DNA of 64,000 nt. Origin: Mycoplasmatota bacterium. GTDB lineage: Bacteria; Bacillota_I; Bacilli_A; Haloplasmatales; Haloplasmataceae. The translations under genes were made by a program, and so were the position numbers. The stretch covers positions 2,177,156 through 2,241,155 of the forward strand of contig CP074573.1 of assembly GCA_018394295.1 (NCBI GenBank), given 5' to 3'. How positions within the stretch are numbered: position 1 is the stretch's first letter; each line of letters opens with the position of its first letter. A model generated the notes under the pieces. It saw nothing but the letters and a program-made list of their open reading frames with translations. It ran no database searches and was not told the origin of the DNA. Below, piece after piece: positions 36,462 to 45,806 of this stretch.

Positions 36462-37274
36462 ATGAAAAATAAACATTTAATTTTATTAGATTTAGATGGA
36501 ACGACACTTTATGATTGGCAAAGCATGACTGATGAAACGATACAAGCCATTCATCAAGTGAAGGCTCTTGGTCATGAAATATGTATCGCAACAGGAAGAC
36601 CTTATCGTTCATCTAAAGTTTTTTATGACCAATTAGAACTTAAAACACCAATCATTAACTATAATGGTGCTTTAATTCATCATCCATATAATTCTCACTT
36701 TGATGAAATTACAAGAGAAATTGATTTAAACTACATCCTTAAAGTATTTAATGAGATTGATCATTTAATAGAAAATGCTTTTTGTGAATATTATGAAGAT
36801 ATCTATCTTTACAAAGAAAGTAAAGATATTATGCCCCTTATTCATCCTGAAGGAGGGAAAATTATAATAGGAGATTTCAAGGAAACACTACATTTAAATC
36901 CTAATGGTTTTATTTTATTGACTTATCCAGATTGTTATCAAGAAGTTGAAGCCTTTTTATCAGAAAACTTTAAAGGCATATTAGATTTTAGAAATTGGGG
37001 TGGAGATTACCAACAAATCATTGAAATATATACGCCTGAAACTAGCAAAGGAAATGCGATGCGATATATTCAAAGCTACTTTGATATTCCAAAAGAACGC
37101 ACAATTTCTTTCGGAGATGGTGAAAATGATGTTGAAATGATTAAAGATGCAGGTATTGGTGTGGCGATGGAAAATGCGGTTGATTCTGTTAAAAAAGCCG
37201 CAAAACACATTACCTTAAGTAATAAAGATAATGGTGTTGCCCACTTTTTGAGAAAGTTTTTTAAATTATCTTGA
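36462..37274 (+). CDS. Cof-type HAD hydrolase
   Basis: 270 aa from ATG 36462 (AGAGGTGAAATA upstream). Nucleophile Asp in LLDLDGTTL, motif II in CIATGRPY, and motifs III/IV in SFGDGENDVEMIKDAGIGVA. Cof-type phosphatases act on sugar phosphates or flavin/pyridoxal phosphates; the substrate is not predictable. Its TGA stop overlaps the TTG start of the next gene, and shows that UGA is a stop in this genome. Confidence 0.88.
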   Translation: MKNKHLILLDLDGTTLYDWQSMTDETIQAIHQVKALGHEICIATGRPYRSSKVFYDQLELKTPIINYNGALIHHPYNSHFDEITREIDLNYILKVFNEIDHLIENAFCEYYEDIYLYKESKDIMPLIHPEGGKIIIGDFKETLHLNPNGFILLTYPDCYQEVEAFLSENFKGILDFRNWGGDYQQIIEIYTPETSKGNAMRYIQSYFDIPKERTISFGDGENDVEMIKDAGIGVAMENAVDSVKKAAKHITLSNKDNGVAHFLRKFFKLS

Positions 37275-37651
37275 AAAAAAATTTTTTTGATGTCTTCTTT
37301 CATTGTCATAAATTACCAGAGCGCTCCTTTTTTTACAAAGATAAACAATTCCCTATCTGTAGCCGTTGTACGGGGATTTTTATTGGATATATTATTGGGA
37401 TTATATCTTTAATACTAGGTATATTTTTCCCTTTCCTTATTCTTAAGTTTTGGATTTCAATATTACTCATTATCCCAATGCTAATAGATGGCTCAATTCA
37501 ATTTTTTACTCATTATAGAAGTAATAATTATAAAAGATTAATTACAGGTGTCTTAGCTGGATTCGGTATTATCTTTTTTCTATATTACATAGCTCTTCTT
37601 GGAATGGCACATGGTAGATGGGTAGTTGACCATCTATTATCTTATTTCTAA
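37271..37651 (+). CDS. DUF2085 membrane protein
   Basis: 126 aa starting at TTG, overlapping the HAD gene by four bases. Conserved Cys/His signature of DUF2085: FFHCHKLPERSFFYKDKQFP then ICSRCTGIFIGY. Three hydrophobic helices follow. The Cys-His set suggests metal or redox binding; function unknown. Confidence 0.75.
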   Translation: MKKNFFDVFFHCHKLPERSFFYKDKQFPICSRCTGIFIGYIIGIISLILGIFFPFLILKFWISILLIIPMLIDGSIQFFTHYRSNNYKRLITGVLAGFGIIFFLYYIALLGMAHGRWVVDHLLSYF

Positions 37652-37663
37652 TTTCTTTAAAAT

Positions 37664-37674
37664 AAAAAAGCGAA
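37664..37674. terminator. Left half of a terminator split by the IS element
   Basis: AAAAAAGCGAA here is complementary to TTCGCTTTTTT at 39412-39422. Together with the loop ACAGA they formed one terminator after the DUF2085 gene (and for the convergent Nudix gene) before the IS entered. Confidence 0.75.
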
Positions 37675-37680
37675 ACAGAT
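37673..37680. repeat. Target-site duplication, left copy
   Basis: AAACAGAT, repeated exactly at 39405-39412 on the other side of the IS. Confidence 0.85.
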
Positions 37681-37726
37681 GAGGGTGCTGAAAATCTAGT
37701 CTATTTTCAGATAACTAATATTAAAT

Positions 37727-37770
37727 AAAAAAAGTTAGAAATGATTTAACTTCATTTTCTAACTTTTTTA
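37727..37770 (-). terminator. Terminator at the 3' side of the transposase gene
   Basis: AAAAGTTAGAAATGA and TCATTTTCTAACTTTT pair with U runs on both sides, inside the IS. Confidence 0.8.
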
Positions 37771-37798
37771 TTGTTTCTATTAAAGAATGAGATATATT

Positions 37799-38278
37799 CT
37801 ATCCCATTAGTGTTACAATTCTTTTCAAGTTTACTGCGAATATTGTCATTGCTGATTGTATCTGCATACCTAAAAGGCCATGGGATTGACATCTTTTATA
37901 TCCATGACTATTTTTCAATTCAGAATTTTTAGCTTCTATCTTATACCTTTCTTTTGCTAATTCTTTGAATTCTTTACTTTCTTGAAATTTTTCATGTTCT
38001 GCATGAACATTATCCTTCTTTAATGTAACTGTATAAGATCTACTATCTTGTCCTTCTTTATATCCACATTCTTCTTTAAATGGACACGTTTTACATTTTT
38101 CTACATCAAAATAATGCGTTTCTCGCAATGGAGTTCCTTCTATCTCATGTTTCTTTTTACCATGTAGTGCAACTCTAACTCCCATATGACCTGCTTTACA
38201 TACATATCTTTTCGCATCTTTATTATATTCAAAATTCTCACATTTTCTTTTATTTCCTTTAGATACTGTTTTACTCAA
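37799..38278 (-). CDS. IS1182-family transposase, C-terminal part
   Basis: 159 aa. Zinc-binding-like cysteines (KCKTCPFKEECGYKEG) and the end RCQSHGLLGMQIQSAMTIFA typical of IS1182-type (DDE, transposase 11-like) C-termini. It is the -1 frame continuation of the gene at 38287-39264: the joined frame reads KNEFKLVSKLSKTVSKGNK across the junction. Alone it lacks the first catalytic residues. Confidence 0.8.
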   Translation of the reverse strand: MSKTVSKGNKRKCENFEYNKDAKRYVCKAGHMGVRVALHGKKKHEIEGTPLRETHYFDVEKCKTCPFKEECGYKEGQDSRSYTVTLKKDNVHAEHEKFQESKEFKELAKERYKIEAKNSELKNSHGYKRCQSHGLLGMQIQSAMTIFAVNLKRIVTLMG

Positions 38279-38286
38279 TTTTGAAA

Positions 38287-39264
38287 CTAATTTAAATTCA
38301 TTTTTTTCGCATATTCTATTAGTTCTTTTTCTGAATACGCTCCATCCCCTATAAAAGCATCAACTTCAATTCCAGTTTCTTTTGATTTCACATATAATTC
38401 TCTTGCTTGCTTTCCATCGTGTTTATCTCCACTTGTCACAACTGCCGCTGTGATAATTCGTTCTGGCACCATCGCGATATGTGTTTTATATCCAAAGAAT
38501 GATGTATCAGCTGATTTATGTCCTACTTTTGCATCCTTTTCTACCATTGAATTTATTTCTTCAATATTATCATTTACTATTTCTTCTAATAAGTTTGTTT
38601 TTAATCTAATATTTTCTCTGATTAGTAAATTTTCATCATTTCTAATTAATTCAACTAATTCATTACAGTATTTTATATGATCGTCTATATTCTTTGATAT
38701 TGGCTTTTCAGGCATCTTATCTTTATAACTTTCATCAGTCTTATATACTACTTTTCGTAAATTTTTTGATTTCTCTTCTAAGATTTCAAGTGGTGATTTA
38801 TAATTAAACATACTATTTGTATGTGTTGAGTCTACTATTATTTGTTTTGATTTTATTAATCCTAAGTTTAGTGCTAGTTCTACTGTTTTTGAAATTAGTT
38901 TATCTAATAATTCTCCATCTTTTAATCGTAACTTTCTAAACTTTGTTAAACTTGTTGGATGGATAATATCTGTTTCTTCTGGAGCTATTTCTAAAAAATA
39001 CTTATATGCCATATTTAATTGTGCTTGTTCAACTAAATCTCGGTCAGACATTGGATACATTACTTTTAATAATAATAATTTAAACATAAAAATAGGACAT
39101 TTCGCTGTCGCTCCATTATCCTTTGTATATTTATCTTTTAATTCTTCATAAACAAATTCAAAATCCACTAATTCTTTAAATTTTCTTAATATATGATTCT
39201 TTGGAACCACAATATCATACAACTTACTGTATGGACTTAAGACAAGTTCTTTATTAGGTAGCAT
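38287..39264 (-). CDS. IS1182-family transposase, N-terminal part (frameshifted)
   Basis: 325 aa. Starts SPYSKLYDIVVPKNHILRK and carries IIVDSTHTNSM, VGHKSADTSFFGYKTHIAMV and AFIGDGAYSEKE, the DDE-containing core of IS1182-like transposases. The frame ends with TAG right after an A7 run (38301-38307); a -1 slip on that run joins it to the next gene. Either programmed frameshifting or an indel in a homopolymer. Confidence 0.85.
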   Translation of the reverse strand: MLPNKELVLSPYSKLYDIVVPKNHILRKFKELVDFEFVYEELKDKYTKDNGATAKCPIFMFKLLLLKVMYPMSDRDLVEQAQLNMAYKYFLEIAPEETDIIHPTSLTKFRKLRLKDGELLDKLISKTVELALNLGLIKSKQIIVDSTHTNSMFNYKSPLEILEEKSKNLRKVVYKTDESYKDKMPEKPISKNIDDHIKYCNELVELIRNDENLLIRENIRLKTNLLEEIVNDNIEEINSMVEKDAKVGHKSADTSFFGYKTHIAMVPERIITAAVVTSGDKHDGKQARELYVKSKETGIEVDAFIGDGAYSEKELIEYAKKMNLN

Positions 39265-39337
39265 ACTATCACCAATTTCAAATTATTTTCTACCTTCATT
39301 ATATCATTTTTCACTTTCTTTTCGTTGTATTTATATG

Positions 39338-39368
39338 AAAAAAGGAAGAATAATTAATATACTCTTCC
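39338..39368 (-). terminator. Hairpin with U run between the IS edge and transposase start
   Basis: On the minus strand GGAAGAGTAT... folds with ...ATTATTCTTCC and is followed by six T. It would stop outside transcription entering the transposase gene. Confidence 0.55.
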
Positions 39369-39404
39369 CAATTCATAATTTGATGAGACTTTTTCAGCAG
39401 CCTC

Positions 39405-39425
39405 AAACAGATTCGCTTTTTTTTT
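39405..39425. repeat. Target-site duplication, right copy, with terminator right half
   Basis: AAACAGAT again, followed by TCGCTTTTTTTTT, the complement of the left terminator arm at 37664-37674. Confidence 0.8.
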
Positions 39426-39437
39426 AATTCTCACTTA

Positions 39438-40055
39438 TTATTTATATATAATTTTATAATCAATGACTTTATCTTCTTCGTAGTGTAAGTAAGCACTAAA
39501 TGGTTTATTCATAATAATATTCATTAAAAAATATTGATCACCTTCCCATAAAGGTAAAGCCATAACTTTATCTTTTGGAATCCAGGATAATTCTCCTTCA
39601 TTACAGTCACCAATTTCATTTTCATAGTCATACCCTACGAAACAATACATTACTTCTTTACCAACTTCATAACCAAAATTCTTAAAAACTACTTGACCAA
39701 CATAATTGTATTTCGTCAATTTAATACCTGCTTCTTCATATACTTCACGCAAAACACAGTTATATTTAGATTCACCTTTTTCTACTTTTCCACCCAAACC
39801 ATTATACTTATTTATATGTACATCATCTTTCTTTTTATTTCTAAGCATCATTAAAACATGTTGATTTTTAACTATTAAACATAAGGTTGTTTCACGAATT
39901 TTATCTATTTTAAAATAATAATAACTTAGTAGTAATATAAGGATGATTGACACTAATAATAAATACCAAAATCTAAGCAGACTAAAAAATACAAGTGAGG
40001 CAAACAAAATAATAAGTAATATTTTTACGAACTCCTTTTTTTGTTGATATGTCAT
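39438..40055 (-). CDS. Membrane-anchored Nudix hydrolase
   Basis: 205 aa from ATG 40055; the GTG at 40064 is part of the Shine-Dalgarno AGGTG. N-terminal hydrophobic hairpin (about 10-47), then a Nudix fold with a complete Nudix box GGKVEKGESKYNCVLREVYE ending EAGI. MutT-like members hydrolyse oxidised dNTPs such as 8-oxo-dGTP. A membrane anchor is unusual for these. Follows the pyk terminator. Confidence 0.82.
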   Translation of the reverse strand: MTYQQKKEFVKILLIILFASLVFFSLLRFWYLLLVSIILILLLSYYYFKIDKIRETTLCLIVKNQHVLMMLRNKKKDDVHINKYNGLGGKVEKGESKYNCVLREVYEEAGIKLTKYNYVGQVVFKNFGYEVGKEVMYCFVGYDYENEIGDCNEGELSWIPKDKVMALPLWEGDQYFLMNIIMNKPFSAYLHYEEDKVIDYKIIYK

Positions 40056-40069
40056 AATAATCACCTATT

Positions 40070-40093
40070 AAAAAAGAGGTTATTCACCTCTTA
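40070..40093 (-). terminator. Terminator of pfkA-pyk
   Basis: AAGAGGT and AACCTCTT pair around a short loop with a T6 run on the minus strand, ending in the Nudix gene leader. Confidence 0.75.
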
Positions 40094-40102
40094 TATTTAT
40101 CT

Positions 40103-41545
40103 TTATTTTACTTCATATATTTTCATTAAGTTTGTAGAATTACGTTTAGCAACACCAGCTGTGATAATGGCAATCTCACCTTTACCTAAACCAGCTACTT
40201 CAACTGCTACTTTCTCAGCAATCTTAACTAAATCTTCACTAGACTCTACTTCACTCACAACCACTGGAGTAACACCCCAATTTAAAGCAAGTGATCTAGC
40301 AGTATCATGTGATGGGGTTACAGCAATGATTGGGCATGTTGGTCGATATTTAGAAATTAATCGAGCAGTATATCCTGACATAGTTGCAGCAACAATCACA
40401 CTAGCCCCTAAATCAGCAGCAGAATCACAAACTGATAATCCAATTGCAGATTCAATCGTATGAGGACTAGATAAAATAGCACGATTAATCATTATCTCAT
40501 GATTAATTTCTTCTTCTAAACGCATAGCAATTAAGGCTTGTGTTTGAGCTGAACGTACAGGGTAACTTCCTGCAGCTGATTCCCCTGATAACATTACAGC
40601 ATCTGTTCCATCTAATACAGCATTGGCTACATCAGATACCTCAGCTCTTGTAGGACGTGGATTTTTTTGCATTGATTCAAGCATTTGTGTTGCAGTTACA
40701 ACTATTTTCCCTACTTCATTACATTGACGAATAATTCGTTTTTGAATAACTGGTACTTCTTCAGCTGGAACTTCAACTCCTAAATCACCACGAGCTACCA
40801 TGATTCCTTCACAAACTTCTAATATTTCTTCAGCGTTTTCAACGCCCTCTTTGTTTTCTATTTTAGAAATTAATTGTATATTTTCTCCATTATGTGCTTT
40901 TAAAATGTCTTTTATCTCTAATACATCAGATGCACGACGTACAAAGGATGCTGCGATAAAATCTAGTTTTTGTTCACAAGCAAATATTATATCGTTTCGA
41001 TCTTTTTCTGAAATAAAAGGCATGTTTAATTTAGCCCCAGGAACATTAATTCCACGACGATTTTTAACTGGGTGTGTATTTAACGCTTCAGTTAAAATAT
41101 ATTTACCTTCACTATCTTCACCTTTATCGATAATTTTTAATTCTAAATATCCATCATCAACTAATATTGTACCATTAACTTCAACATCATCAATTAAACC
41201 TGAATAAGTGATTGAAAATTTTTCTTCAGTTCCTAACACTTCATTCATATACACTTTTACTTTTGTCCCTACAGTAATAATTGTAGGTTCATCTCCTGAT
41301 GAAAATTTATGTGTACGAATTTCTGGACCTTTTGTGTCTAATAATAATGCAACATTTGTTCCTTTTTCTTCATTGATTTCACGAATGTTTTTGATTCTTT
41401 GCCCATGTTCTTCATAGTCACCATGAGAAAAATTCATTCTGATAACATTCATTCCTGCATCAACTAATTGACCCATGATCTCTTTACTCTCTGATTTAGG
41501 ACCAATTGTACAAATAATTTTAGTCTTTTTAAATTCTTTAGTCAC
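40103..41545 (-). CDS. pyk: Pyruvate kinase
   Basis: 480 aa from GTG 41545, behind AGGAGGAAATATA; the upstream ATG 41575 lies inside pfkA. Catalytic pieces: TKGPEIRTH, ISKIENKEGVEN, VARGDLGVEVP, TATQMLESM. It has A, B and C domains without the extra C-terminal domain of many Bacillus enzymes. Last step of glycolysis. Second gene of pfkA-pyk. Confidence 0.96.
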   Translation of the reverse strand: MTKEFKKTKIICTIGPKSESKEIMGQLVDAGMNVIRMNFSHGDYEEHGQRIKNIREINEEKGTNVALLLDTKGPEIRTHKFSSGDEPTIITVGTKVKVYMNEVLGTEEKFSITYSGLIDDVEVNGTILVDDGYLELKIIDKGEDSEGKYILTEALNTHPVKNRRGINVPGAKLNMPFISEKDRNDIIFACEQKLDFIAASFVRRASDVLEIKDILKAHNGENIQLISKIENKEGVENAEEILEVCEGIMVARGDLGVEVPAEEVPVIQKRIIRQCNEVGKIVVTATQMLESMQKNPRPTRAEVSDVANAVLDGTDAVMLSGESAAGSYPVRSAQTQALIAMRLEEEINHEIMINRAILSSPHTIESAIGLSVCDSAADLGASVIVAATMSGYTARLISKYRPTCPIIAVTPSHDTARSLALNWGVTPVVVSEVESSEDLVKIAEKVAVEVAGLGKGEIAIITAGVAKRNSTNLMKIYEVK

Positions 41546-41556
41546 TATATTTCCTC

Positions 41557-42516
41557 CTAAGATAATGTTTTGCATAAGTTGTATAAATTAAGATTATCTC
41601 TTTTCTGCATTTCTAATGCTTCATAGATATCGAAATTAACTAATTGATTATTGTGTATCCCTACACAACGTCCACCTAATCCTTGAACAAGTAACTCAAC
41701 CGAATAAGCTCCTAGACGACTTGCTAATACACGGTCAGATGCGGTAGGTGTACCACCACGTTGTAAATGCCCGATAATTGTAGCACGTGTTTCAACACCT
41801 GTACGTTCTTCAATCTTTCGTGCAAGTTCAATCGGATCAGTTAATAATTCAGCTAAAGCTATGATAAAATGCTTTTTCCCTTTATTTTTTGCGTGTTCAA
41901 TTCGAGAAATAACTTCATCAATATCAAACCCTTTTTCAGGAATAATTAAATCTTCGACACCAGTAGCAATACCACCATAGATTGTTAAATCGCCACAATG
42001 TCTTCCCATAATTTCAACAACACTACAACGATAATGACTTGATGTCGTATCTCTTAATTTGTCAATTGCTTCAACAATTGTATTTAGAGCTGTATCAAAT
42101 CCAATAGTATAGTCTGTTGATGAAATATCATTGTCAATAGTTCCAGGGACACCAATACATTTAACACCCATTTCAGTTAATTTTTTAGCACCCATGAAAG
42201 AACCATCACCACCGATTACAACAATTGCATCTATTTGGTATTTTTTTAATTGTTCAATCGCAATTTGTCGAACTTCAGGGTTTTTAAATTCAGGTAATCG
42301 TGCTGTACCTAGAAAAGTTCCACCTCGATTCAACTTTTCACTTACATCAAATGATTCTAGTTGAAAAATCTCACCTTTTACTAAGCCAGCATACCCATTT
42401 TTAATTCCAAAGACTTCAATACCATATTTCAATGCTTGTCTAGCTATTGCTCTAATACATGCATTCATTCCTGGTGCATCTCCACCTGATGTTAAAATAC
42501 CAAGACGTTTTATCAT
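41557..42516 (-). CDS. pfkA: ATP-dependent 6-phosphofructokinase
   Basis: 319 aa, bacterial type A. ATP-binding [18 protein letters not shown], and substrate loop [19 protein letters not shown] with the catalytic Asp; Gly in GGDGS at the ATP/PPi determinant indicates ATP use. A TTGTTT/TAAATT promoter with 17-bp spacing lies just upstream. Cotranscribed with pyk. Confidence 0.96.
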   Translation of the reverse strand: MIKRLGILTSGGDAPGMNACIRAIARQALKYGIEVFGIKNGYAGLVKGEIFQLESFDVSEKLNRGGTFLGTARLPEFKNPEVRQIAIEQLKKYQIDAIVVIGGDGSFMGAKKLTEMGVKCIGVPGTIDNDISSTDYTIGFDTALNTIVEAIDKLRDTTSSHYRCSVVEIMGRHCGDLTIYGGIATGVEDLIIPEKGFDIDEVISRIEHAKNKGKKHFIIALAELLTDPIELARKIEERTGVETRATIIGHLQRGGTPTASDRVLASRLGAYSVELLVQGLGGRCVGIHNNQLVNFDIYEALEMQKRDNLNLYNLCKTLS

Positions 42517-42622
42517 ATTATCACCTCTAGTTTTTCATATATGACTTGTCTATACTAATTTACCATAATTAAAGAAAATAAACAACGAAAATGATAATGA
42601 AAGCGATTTACTATTTTATAAA

Positions 42623-45600
42623 TTAAGTTTCATTATTAATTATTTCAATATCGAATATAACCAGTTGAATTTTTTGATTTCTTTCTTGAACTTTACAACG
42701 AATCTTCACCAACTGATCTTTGATTAATTTATCTTTAATCAATTGATATATTTTAGGAAATACAACGCCATTAACACTTGTAATATCATCTGAAATTATT
42801 AAAGTCGCCATTTCTTCATTGTTTTTTGTAATGGTTTTCCTAATATTTTCAACAAATCCAACTAACTCTATGCTCTTGTTTAAATATTTTAATGTTTTAC
42901 TAGGGATAATACTACTTTGATTATCTTTTTCAATATATTTTCTAATAGGATGAGTACTTAAATAGAATCCTAGATATTCTTTCTCTTTCTTCATTAATTG
43001 ATTAATAGGATATTCATCTAAATCAGTATTGATTTCTATTTTGTCGGTAAAATAACCACTCTGATTAAAACGACATAAATCAATGATTTTTCGGTAATTA
43101 TTTATCATTGCTTTTTTTGATAATTTGAATTCATCTAAAGCTCCGGAATAAACTAAAGCTTCAAAAATATTCTGTTTCAAAAACACATGGCATCGAAAAA
43201 CAAAATCAATATAATTTTTAAAAATACCTTTTTCACGTTCATTTATAATCGCTTCACCACTATTTTGTCCAATTCCTTTAATGATCAAAAAAGCCATTCG
43301 TATACTATTATTGTTTTCGATACTATAATTATTATAACTATTATTAATTGAAATAGGTAATATTTTAATCCCATAGCGTTTACAATCCCTAATGTAGCGA
43401 CCAGTTTGCGTTTCACTACCTAAAATACTTGATAACATGACCACCATAAAAGGGATCAAATAATTAGCTTTTAAGTAAGCCATTTGGTAAGAAATTAAAG
43501 CATAAGCGACAGAATGACTTCGATTAAATCCATAGTCACCAAATTTAACAATGTAGTCGTACAAAGTTTCACTGGTTAATTGATTATATCCATTTTTCAT
43601 CGCACTATCTACAAACTTTACACGTTCCTTTTGTAGAACATCCTTTTGCTTTTTACTAATCGCTCTACGCAATAAATCAGCACTAGCTAAACTATACCCT
43701 GCTATTTTCTGGGCAATTTTCATGATTTGCTCTTGATAAACAATAATACCATAGGTACTTTCTAAAATAGGGATTAAGTCTTCATGTAAATATTCCACTT
43801 TTTGTTTTTTATTTTTTCTTGCGATATAAAGTGGAATATTATCCATTGGACCTGGTCTAAACAAAGCATTTACAGCAACAATATCCTCAAATTGACTCGC
43901 TTTTATATCTCGTAAAACACTACGCATTCCACTTGATTCTAGTTGAAATAACCCGGTTGTTTCACCCCTTGCAATTAAGCGATAGGTTTTAGGGTCATCA
44001 AAGGGAATATGATTAATATCAATTTTTATATGATGTGTCTTTTCAATCAATTCCAAAATTTCATTTATCGCAGTCAAATTTCTTATTCCTAAAAAATCCA
44101 TTTTAAGGAGTCCTAAACTCTCTAAATCTTTTGCTTCAAATTGTGTTTGTAAAACCTCATCTAAACTAGGTTGTAAACCAGTTAATTGTCTAAGGTCTTC
44201 TTCACATATAATAATACCTGCTGCATGTGTTGTGGTATTTCTTGGAATCGACTCGATTTTCTTAGCGATATCAATTAATTTCGCAATTTCTTTATATTCA
44301 TTAATTAATTTTTTAAATTCTTCATTATTATTAATATTTTGATCAATTGTTAATTTTGAATCAATATAGGAAATGATTTCATTTATTCTACTATCCTTTA
44401 TTCCCATTACTTTAGCAACTTCACGAATCGCACTTCTTGCTGCGAAAGTTCCGAAACTAATAATGTGAGCAACATGATGCTTACCATATTTATTTTGAAC
44501 ATATTTAATAACTTCATCTCGCCTATCATCTTGAAAATCTAAATCGATATCAGGCATTGTGACTCTTTCAGGATTTAAAAATCGTTCAAATAGTAATTGA
44601 TGAGTAATTGGGTCAACGTTAGTAATTCCTAATACAAAAGACACTAAACTCCCAGCTGAAGACCCTCGACCAGGACCAACATAAATCTGGTTCTTTTTAG
44701 CGTACTTAACAAAGTCATAAACAATCAAAAAATAATCACTAAAATTCATTTTTTTAATAATCGTTAATTCATATTTTAATCTTTCATAATAAACAGATGG
44801 AAATTCTTTTGTGTTTAGTCGTTTTTCAAGTCCTATTTTACATAAAGCTTTTAAATATTCATTACTACTTACCTCATTAGGCGTCTTATACTTAGGCATA
44901 TGAAATGAATCAAAATCAAGTTTTACATGACACCTATCTGCGATTAAATTCGTATTATCAATCGCTTTTTGATAATTTTTAAAATAGGCTTGATATTTTT
45001 TTACTTCTAAGAAATATTGATTCGATGAAAAAAGGTCTATTGTATTTTTACTTAAATTATACCCTTTATCAATTGCCTCAAGATATCTTAAAGTAAGTGC
45101 ATCCTCTGGATGACAATATTTTACTTCATTTAAACTAACATTTTCTACATTTAATTGATTTCCTATTTCAATTACTTTTTGATTTATCTCTTTGATTGTT
45201 TCATTAATTTCAGGAAAAAGAGATAAAAATACATCATTTTCAAATATTTCTTTTAATGGTTTTATAAATCGACTAAAGGTATTATTTTGTGTTGGTATAA
45301 TGCAAATAATATCTAAATGGTATAAATCTAATTTTTCTAAAGATATCAGTGAATTATTTAATTGAACTTCTGTTATGATACTTAAAAGATTTTTATAACC
45401 ATTATTATTTTTAGCTAATAAAATAAGAGGTGTATTAGATTGTAAAAAGACAGTCGTTCCTAATATTGGTTTAATCCCTTGTTTTTGACAAGCTTTATAA
45501 AACTTAATTAATCCGTAAACATTATTTTCATCAGTTATTGCTAATGCTTGCATGTTTTGTTGTTTCGCTTTTTCTACATATGCTTCAATCTTTAAACAAC

Positions 45601-45646
45601 TTTTTAGTAAAGAATAGACTGTTTTACTATATAATTGTGTATACAT
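42623..45646 (-). CDS. dnaE: DNA polymerase III subunit alpha (DnaE type)
   Basis: 1007 aa. PHP domain at the N-terminus lacks the usual metal His (YSKTVYSLLKS in place of HSxYSLL), so it is probably inactive as a phosphatase. Polymerase core with GPGRGSSAGSLVSFVLGI and PDIDLDFQDDRRDE, then tandem HhH and an OB fold at the C-terminus. In Bacillota this enzyme extends primers for PolC. Order dnaE, pfkA, pyk is conserved. Confidence 0.95.
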   Translation of the reverse strand: MYTQLYSKTVYSLLKSCLKIEAYVEKAKQQNMQALAITDENNVYGLIKFYKACQKQGIKPILGTTVFLQSNTPLILLAKNNNGYKNLLSIITEVQLNNSLISLEKLDLYHLDIICIIPTQNNTFSRFIKPLKEIFENDVFLSLFPEINETIKEINQKVIEIGNQLNVENVSLNEVKYCHPEDALTLRYLEAIDKGYNLSKNTIDLFSSNQYFLEVKKYQAYFKNYQKAIDNTNLIADRCHVKLDFDSFHMPKYKTPNEVSSNEYLKALCKIGLEKRLNTKEFPSVYYERLKYELTIIKKMNFSDYFLIVYDFVKYAKKNQIYVGPGRGSSAGSLVSFVLGITNVDPITHQLLFERFLNPERVTMPDIDLDFQDDRRDEVIKYVQNKYGKHHVAHIISFGTFAARSAIREVAKVMGIKDSRINEIISYIDSKLTIDQNINNNEEFKKLINEYKEIAKLIDIAKKIESIPRNTTTHAAGIIICEEDLRQLTGLQPSLDEVLQTQFEAKDLESLGLLKMDFLGIRNLTAINEILELIEKTHHIKIDINHIPFDDPKTYRLIARGETTGLFQLESSGMRSVLRDIKASQFEDIVAVNALFRPGPMDNIPLYIARKNKKQKVEYLHEDLIPILESTYGIIVYQEQIMKIAQKIAGYSLASADLLRRAISKKQKDVLQKERVKFVDSAMKNGYNQLTSETLYDYIVKFGDYGFNRSHSVAYALISYQMAYLKANYLIPFMVVMLSSILGSETQTGRYIRDCKRYGIKILPISINNSYNNYSIENNNSIRMAFLIIKGIGQNSGEAIINEREKGIFKNYIDFVFRCHVFLKQNIFEALVYSGALDEFKLSKKAMINNYRKIIDLCRFNQSGYFTDKIEINTDLDEYPINQLMKKEKEYLGFYLSTHPIRKYIEKDNQSSIIPSKTLKYLNKSIELVGFVENIRKTITKNNEEMATLIISDDITSVNGVVFPKIYQLIKDKLIKDQLVKIRCKVQERNQKIQLVIFDIEIINNET

Positions 45647-45770
45647 GGTTTCACCTCTTTATATAAATAAACATTATTAATCATATTATACTAAATAAAT
45701 ATAAGATTACAAACGTTAAATCAATCTATTAATGAAAAAATAACTAAGTTTATTTTGTATTAGAAACAAA

Positions 45771-45800
45771 ATCACATAGATTGCTCTATGTGATTATTAT
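45771..45800 (-). terminator. Terminator of ackA
   Basis: ATCACATAG and CTATGTGAT form a perfect 9-bp stem with U-rich sequence on the minus side. Confidence 0.8.
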
Positions 45801-45806
45801 TTATTA

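Larger units (their letters stand above)
37681..39404 (-). mobile_element. IS1182-like insertion sequence, 1,724 bp
   Basis: Ends are imperfect inverted repeats: GAGGGTGCTGAAAA at the left, GAGGCTGCTGAAAA on the minus strand at the right. They are flanked by the 8-bp direct repeat AAACAGAT. Contains one transposase in two frames, a terminator downstream of it (37727-37770) and a hairpin with a U run on the minus strand upstream of it (39338-39368). The intact target duplication points to a fairly recent insertion. Confidence 0.85.
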
